From Hermatobates lingyangjiaoensis (Eukaryota; Arthropoda; Insecta; Hemiptera; Hermatobatidae): a stretch of DNA of 64,000 bases. The notes below the pieces were generated by a model. That model saw only the letters and a program-made list of their open reading frames with translations, did not search any database and had not been told where the DNA came from. The position numbers and the translations under genes were made by a program. Positions 58,031 to 64,000 of this stretch are shown in pieces (positions within the stretch are counted from its first letter, which is position 1; the number at the start of each line of letters is the position of its first letter). The stretch lies in NCBI GenBank assembly GCA_026182355.1, contig JAPFBL010000104.1, forward strand, positions 2,473,501 through 2,537,500. Direction: 5' to 3'.

Positions 58031-61000
58031 AATATTGAGCACCTTTTTTTTATGAGTATGAATTATATTTAATTTTATTTGATATTTTAGATTTACAAAT
58101 TTTGATTTTCTAAAGTCAAACAGTGCGGCTATTATAAAGTTATTATAAATATATAATGTACATGATATATAGTAGCAGGCCCTGGACATTGCACCATAAG
58201 ATTTAACTTTTACATTAGTCAAAAGTCGGTAAATAAGCATGTGATTTCTATCTAATACCTTATTCTGAAAACAAAATTAATGTTTGTTATTTAATAGGAG
58301 ATTATAGAATAGTTTTTTTTTAGTCTTGAGGTCACCACCAGTTTGACTGCTAATTTTGTGATTATAGGAAATTGAAATAAATTATCTCTACGCTAATGAA
58401 ATTTTATGAGAAAAAGTAACGCATTTCGAACACTTAGGGCGTTTTTTTCAGCTTACATCTGATTATGAATGAGATGAGGGATGATGAGGTGGCAAGGTTG
58501 AGCCGCACAACCCAACGAGCCGTTCAACCTGCCCGCTAACCTGAAGAACAATACTGAGGATCTGAAACACTTTTCAAACTTTTTGCTTTCAAAAAACTTT
58601 CAAACCATAGTAGTTCTGTTCTTTTAATTTCCCCATTGTGCGAAGGTAAATACCACAGATTAACTGTTGCAGAATTGCTTGGTAATTTACCATAATTGAT
58701 ATATCAACATATAGTTTCTGTATGAATTTGTTGGTATTAGGTTTACGATAAATTTTCCCCATCATTTAATAAATACCCGTTAGGTAAAAAATAAATAAAA
58801 TACTTTTATAACAACCATTTTTATAACACCTTTTATATCAATTTCCAGCAAAACATTTAACATATTGTACAACAAAGCTAAATAATAACACATTTTTTTA
58901 CATCATTATTTCTAACAATCAAATACGACAATTTCAAACAATTAAACCAAATTCCACACTCTCATCACTAGGCAATTTCTAAAAAAATATTAGACATTTT
59001 TTTTTCTTTTAAATAAGATGAATAAAAATTTTTGATAAGCTTTTATTTTAAATGAAGTTTGCAATTGACTTTTGTGTAACGCCTAAGAACTATATTCACA
59101 TGAGAAAATCAAAAGGAGGAATGGTAACTGAAAACTTTCGCTGTTTGGCTAGCACACCAGCGCTGGAGCGCTGAAGTAACTAGTTATCTGGAAACAGTGT
59201 GTTTCCTTCTATGTGACGATTGTCTCACACTTTAATAATTTCAACAAAAAATATGCACTTTTTAACCATGCAGCTATTAATGTAATCCTGGGCGTTTTAC
59301 CAATTGACAAACAATTATTTTATTGCATACATTATCTTATCACAATAAATTTTAAAAACATTTACGACTGTCTTTAAAATATCATAAATCCAGTGGTTCT
59401 CTCAAAGAAGGTATTAAACCTTAAAATGGCTTAAAGCTGAAGAAAGTATTCATAAACTCTGCTGGTAGAGATTAAAACTATAAATATTTTATGAGAAGAG
59501 ATGATCAACGACCAATTGATATTTTCGAGCACGTCGTAATTACCTGTTGCAGAACCGATGCTATGTCGATGCTGCTTTATGTGGGAAGGTCTTAAGTATG
59601 GTCAACTAAAACACACTATTATCCCATTATATAACTTTATTTTCGTTGTCATGTGAACTTATCAAACATAGTGAAGAATTATAGAACGGGTCGTACTACT
59701 TTTAGTTAGATGTGAAAGGTTATGAGAGGGTTGTGAGAGATACTATTATTGTCACTACGATTATTACACAAATCCAGGAGTTCAGCTATTCAAATCTACA
59801 TTCTTTTTGAGATGGGACTAAAACCATCTTATTCACAGATAAGTAAAAAAATTTTCAACATTACATATCAATATTAATGTTGGAAAACGATCTGGAACGT
59901 TGAAATTAATAAAAGAAGGATACTGTCTTAACTGGTAAGAACAGTCCTTTCGTTGGACTGTTCGAATAAGATAATTCGAAATATATTCTTCAACTACTTA
60001 TATGCTCTTTTATTTAAATGGATGAGCAGCATATATTTTTTGTCGACAGGATAATGGCAACTTAATACTTCAATTTGACTACTGAATAATAACCTTTTCT
60101 TTAATGAAAAATTCGAATTTGATGTTTTTTTAGAGCAGAGCAGAGAGGGAAAAAGAAAGAGATGTTCTGATAGAGGAAGTCTGTAGGGGATAAAAAGAGA
60201 ACAAGAAAAATCTAAAAATTTGTGAACCACTGAATTAAATATTTTTACAAAAACAGTAATATAAAATCAATTGATTAACCATAAATAACATAATAAATAG
60301 AAACATCAAATCATAGATTCAAATTTCATTCTATAAATCAAAGACTATTACACAGTTTTCATTCTTCGTAAGTACCAAGACAAATTTAAAAAGCGTCAGA
60401 AGTAAAATTGATTTCAATACTTTACTCAAATATTTTAAATAAGTAATTTGACATTTTATTTATTATTATTGACTTAATAGAATTAAATATTTGTAGTTTT
60501 ACACACCAAATTCTGAAATGAAATTATTTTGCGAATTTAAAGTGCATCTTTTAGTAAAAATTGATCTTTTTTTTGATAGAATAACTATGTAAAGGATGAG
60601 GTGCTTCTATCCTGAATGTAATAATTAAATTTATTCATTTTTGGTGTTATACAAATCTGATATTTGTGCGACAAAAGTTGTTGTATTTAGTTAAGTATTT
60701 TTTCTATACAATTTATTTTTGTTTGGAATTCATATATTGCAAATGGAGATTTCTGTTGATCAAAAAGTCTTATGAATAGCAAATGTTCCTAAAAAAAAAG
60801 GCGTCAAGTATGGTCAGGTAGCAGTGTGTAGAAGTACTGAAGATTTATGTTCCAATAATCGTTATAAATCTAGATTTTATGTATGTAAGAGATTTAAATC
60901 CTGTGCACACCATTCCACCGTGGGATGTAAATTCATCAGTTGTAGTCAGGGAGTCCCTAGAGAGCTATTAGCAGAGTGTTTGTAAAAGAATTGAACATTC

Positions 61001-61077
61001 AGATTTGAATCTAAGTCATGATCCTAGAATGATTGTATGGCATATGGGAAATCTAGTACACGTAGGAATAAAAAAGT
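58031..61077. other. AT-rich intergenic sequence
   Basis: A decayed family-2 hammerhead lies at 58416-58455 on the minus strand (GTGTTCGAAATGCGTT kept, core CTGATGA lost). Otherwise no feature; ORFs at 57995 and 59994 are not recognised. Confidence 0.5.
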
Positions 61078-61240
61078 CCTCGGTCGGTCTCTGCCTGTAT
61101 AGTATCAGGTAATCGTTAAATACTTTCTCTAATAAACTTGCATAAGACAAAATCTGTATGCTCCATGTAAGATAAACTAAGCAAAGTGTCTCACTTATAA
61201 CTATCAAAGGGTCTGATCCACGTGACATGCTGTCCTTCGG
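61078..61240 (+). mobile_element. SINE, 3'-part fragment
   Basis: Shows the SINE body blocks TCGGTCGGTCTCTGCCTGTA, ATCAGGTAATCGTTAAATAC and ATCAAAGGGTC. The head is missing and it is diverged from the 26.4 kb copy. The minus-strand ORF across it is a shadow. Confidence 0.65.
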
Positions 61241-61372
61241 ATAACATTGAATGAACAAGCCTGTGATAGTAGATGTTAGAAGTAATGAACTTCTTCCAAA
61301 AAAAAGTTTGTTAAACTAAAGTAATATATAATGAAGATTTTTTCTTTATTATCATCAAGAAAACTATCCACA

Positions 61373-61680
61373 AAGGACAACCAACATTTCAGAATAAACT
61401 GAAGGTACACAGTAAATAAAAAAAACTCACTTATAGTCTCTAATTTTCGGTTTGAACATCATCAGAAGAGAAGAGATAGGGACACCAAGTGGACTTGCGA
61501 ATCGAGTTGTTTGGTCTTCCTCCAACCGTTGCTTCCCAAGTGCTCTTGAGGTCCCCATCTTGTCTCTCCTTATGACGGTTAAACCGAAACTTAAAGGCTA
61601 TAAGTGAGTTTTTCTATTTACTGTGTACCTATACTTTACCCTGAAACGTTATTTTGTTTATGAATGTCCTTTTATAGCCG
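61373..61680. repeat. Inverted-repeat module with hammerhead, family 5 relative
   Basis: Arms 61373-61500 and 61540-61680 are diverged reverse complements, sharing GGTACACAGTAAAT and AAACTCACTTATAG. The left arm (minus strand) has a full hammerhead core at 61437-61469. The right arm has a damaged one (TTATGAC...GGTT/AACC...GAAAC). A second GAAA-type motif further out in each arm (AACATTTCAG / CTGAAACGTT) suggests another eroded ribozyme. Confidence 0.7.
61437..61469 (-). ncRNA. Predicted hammerhead ribozyme, family 5 relative
   Basis: On the minus strand: helix I TCTT (61469-61466) with GAGA (61440-61437, one G-U); perfect core CTGATGA (61465-61459); extra T; a shortened stem II of GTT/AAC with a bulged C; GAA; palindrome AATT; A before the predicted cut. 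The core is better preserved than at 16193, the stem worse. Confidence 0.5.
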
Positions 61681-63149
61681 TTGACTAAGTGAAGATGTAG
61701 CAGTCTGCATTCCACCCGGATGGGGGTCAAGGCATGTGATACCACTCAGTCCCTTCATACTGAGCACACCAGTTCACTCAACTGCTATTACAGACGCTTC
61801 TCTCTATTTCCTTAGTAGGGTCACACTTTATATTAGGAGATCGAGTAAACACATAAGTGGCAAGTCTGATATCTCCCCCCAGTCTCTTTTAGCTCTGATC
61901 AAATATTTTCACCACAAGTTTTTCTTCTATTTGCTGATATAATTTCCTGCCCTGAACCATATAATTCTATTTACTGATTCTAAAATATTTGAATATATAA
62001 ATCTGCCACCTACACAGTACTTGAAACAAAGTTTTCTTTATTACTTTTAAATATTATAAAAAGCCACATAAAAATACACAAACTAAAAATTTATCGCATC
62101 ATTTTTATTTAAAACAATATTAATAAACGAAATCTTGATTTGTTTTAGTGGCCTAGTCAGTAAATATGTGGTACCTTGGAATAATTTTGTTCTAAAATTA
62201 GTGAACACTTAACAGTTCACTTTTTTTTACTACAATGGGTTTTGAAATATTGAAGTGAGATTTGTTAGTGTTTTCTTCTTAAAATTTGGCTGATTAAATT
62301 GAATTTATTAAATATATTTTCGTTTACATATACTTCTGTAAAGAAATAGAAACTAAGTTCTAGTACAGAATCCTTCCAAATGTCAATGAACACGGCTAAA
62401 ACTGCTTGGTCAAAACAACTTAAAAGTTTATATAATTTTATAACAGATATAATGTTTTATGCTCTTTTATAAAACTTTCAAGGCCTACACTTATGAATTT
62501 AAAAATGAAGCTGTAATTATTTAAAAATATAGATATGTACTATAAAAATAATGGAATAATAATAAAACTGCTGATAGACATTATATACCAATCTTCAAAA
62601 TACCAAAATAAAATAATATTATTATATAATTCAAGCTTAATGTAGAATAATCTTTAAACTAAGATATTAAAATTCAATAACAAAGTTAAACAAATTAAAC
62701 ACATAAATAATTTACTAATAGACTAATATAATTGAAATAATTTTGTGTAACAAGGTAAAATTTTTTAAAAAAATTTAAAATTTACAAACAAATTAAAAAC
62801 CTTTTTTTTTGATATTTGTGATAACGTAATAAAATAATACAGCTTTTTAAAAGATACTTTAGGGCACAATAAGTCTCTTGCATTAAAATAGTAAATTTTC
62901 CCTTTTAATAATAATGAGAACCTATAAGAGGTTGGTCCTCAGTTTCAGAACGAAAGAACACGGGAGGGGGGGGGGGGGTGCAACAGACAAAGCCACTAAT
63001 AATGGTGTACTTCGAACACAAGTATAACCACTACTCAAGACTGATTTACATGTATCTTTACGTCATCATAATTATCGTGAGACTTGTTTCTTTTAAACAG
63101 TCCTTAAATTTATCGTTATGGTTAATTATTGTACTGTATATTAAAACGT
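61681..63149. other. AT-rich intergenic sequence
   Basis: A poly(G) run lies at about 62966-62978. No gene is supported; the ORF at 61736 is chance-like. Confidence 0.5.
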
Positions 63150-63640
63150 AGGGACATAGGTCTGCAGATCTGCTTGTTAAGGCTTATGATTAGAAACTGG
63201 CGTAGATTTATGGAATTAGACGAAGTTGTACAGAGTTAATACGATTGTGAGTCAAGTTGCTTCAGCAAACTAGGATAGACATAGATAATTAGACAAAGTA
63301 TTGTAGATCTGCATATATAGGCATACAATTATAGGCATACGTTTTCACGCATACATTGTAGGTATAATTGTATAGAGCTACTTGATTCTATACACATACG
63401 ATCATAGACCTGATTGTGTAGACATACAATTAAAGGCCTGTTTCTATAGGCATAGTATAATTATAACCTTGTTTATATGGACTGACGATTGTAGGTATAA
63501 TTGGTTAACATATATTGTAGGACTAATTGTATAGATGTACTTGATTGTATAGTCATACACTTAAAATCTCATTGTATGAGCATATAATTATAGGCCTGAA
63601 TTTGTAGACATACGACTGTAGGCCAAGCTGTTTCAATGCA
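63150..63640. repeat. Degenerate minisatellite, unit about 25-30 bp
   Basis: Recurring variants of TGTAGACATACAATTATAGG followed by CCTG, e.g. at 63307, 63340, 63415, 63540 and 63590. Units differ in length and sequence, so the array is old. No coding potential. The remaining 63641-64000 is AT-rich with nothing recognised. Confidence 0.75.
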
Positions 63641-64000
63641 CATGTATAAACATAGTTGCAGTATCCACCCAAGGACTTTTTGCTTTCAATTTATTTATAA
63701 TTAATTCAATATTTTTGAGATAAAAATATTCGTTAAATATTTATTAATTAAAACGCAAAGTTTTAATTAAATATTTAAATTAAAACGTATCACATAAAAT
63801 ATTATGTGCTAAATAATATGAAGAGCAAACTTTATAATTAATTAACTTAACAAAATTCAGTACTTAAATCATTGTTAAAGAAATATGCTGATAGTTATCT
63901 CCATTACTAAAGAAAGATTTTCTACTTCAATCTTAGACCAATGTATAAAATTAAATATTTCTAGTAACCATGAAAAAAATAAGAAACTGAATTATGAAAC

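Overview
This is a gene-poor, strongly AT-rich stretch of an animal nuclear genome. The evidence is invertebrate-type Penelope-like retroelements, tRNA-derived SINEs, Helitron, hAT and mariner relics, and many (TA)n, (CA)n and (CT)n tracts. No bacterial-style operon, rRNA or cellular tRNA gene is visible. A SINE tail made of CCTAA repeats (the arthropod-type telomere unit) makes an arthropod plausible, for example a chelicerate, but the species cannot be fixed from this sequence. No complete cellular gene was found. One exon-like segment near 35.4 kb is the only candidate. Almost all long ORFs are transposon remnants, repeat-driven reading frames or chance.

Layout. 0-3.2 kb: two nested copies of a 1.6-1.7 kb repeat that fits a non-autonomous Helentron (HINE). 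Further copies lie at 22.5-24.2 and 42.85-44.4 kb, with eroded or truncated relatives at 13.2, 34.3-34.9, 36.5, 37.4, 48.4, 52.5-53.1 and 54.6-55.5 kb. 6.0 kb: an inverted repeat with a hammerhead motif. 9.9-10.5 kb: a Penelope reverse-transcriptase relic followed by a very clear hammerhead motif. 12.3-12.8 kb: a 13 x 33 bp minisatellite. 13.7-16.96 kb and 46.9-50.6 kb: two clusters of Penelope-type inverted-repeat modules packed between (TA)n tracts, with GIY-YIG endonuclease remnants and many hammerhead motifs. 21.7, 24.5, 26.4, 30.0 and 61.1 kb: SINE copies. 28.7-28.9 kb: mariner transposase C-terminus. 38.04-39.43 kb: a canonical Helitron (A|TC...hairpin...CTAG|T) with a decayed Pif1-type helicase. 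40.86-46.45 kb: a 2 kb tandem duplication whose second copy was then hit by a HINE. 51.2-51.5 kb: a hAT-like MITE with 8 bp target duplication. 61.4-61.7 kb: another hammerhead inverted repeat. 63.15-63.64 kb: a degenerate minisatellite.

The main discovery candidate is a set of at least seven sequence-unrelated repeat families carrying what appear to be type I hammerhead ribozymes. They share (i) a short, usually self-complementary helix III (ACGT, ACGCGT, ACATGT, AGATCT, AATT, ATAT), which would form only between two RNA copies, and (ii) one extra nucleotide between core residue A9 and stem II. Helix I pairs in each well-preserved copy although its sequence differs from family to family, which is covariation-like support. 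Hammerheads in Penelope-like elements are known. The breadth here, the shared extra nucleotide and the palindromic helix III are worth testing.
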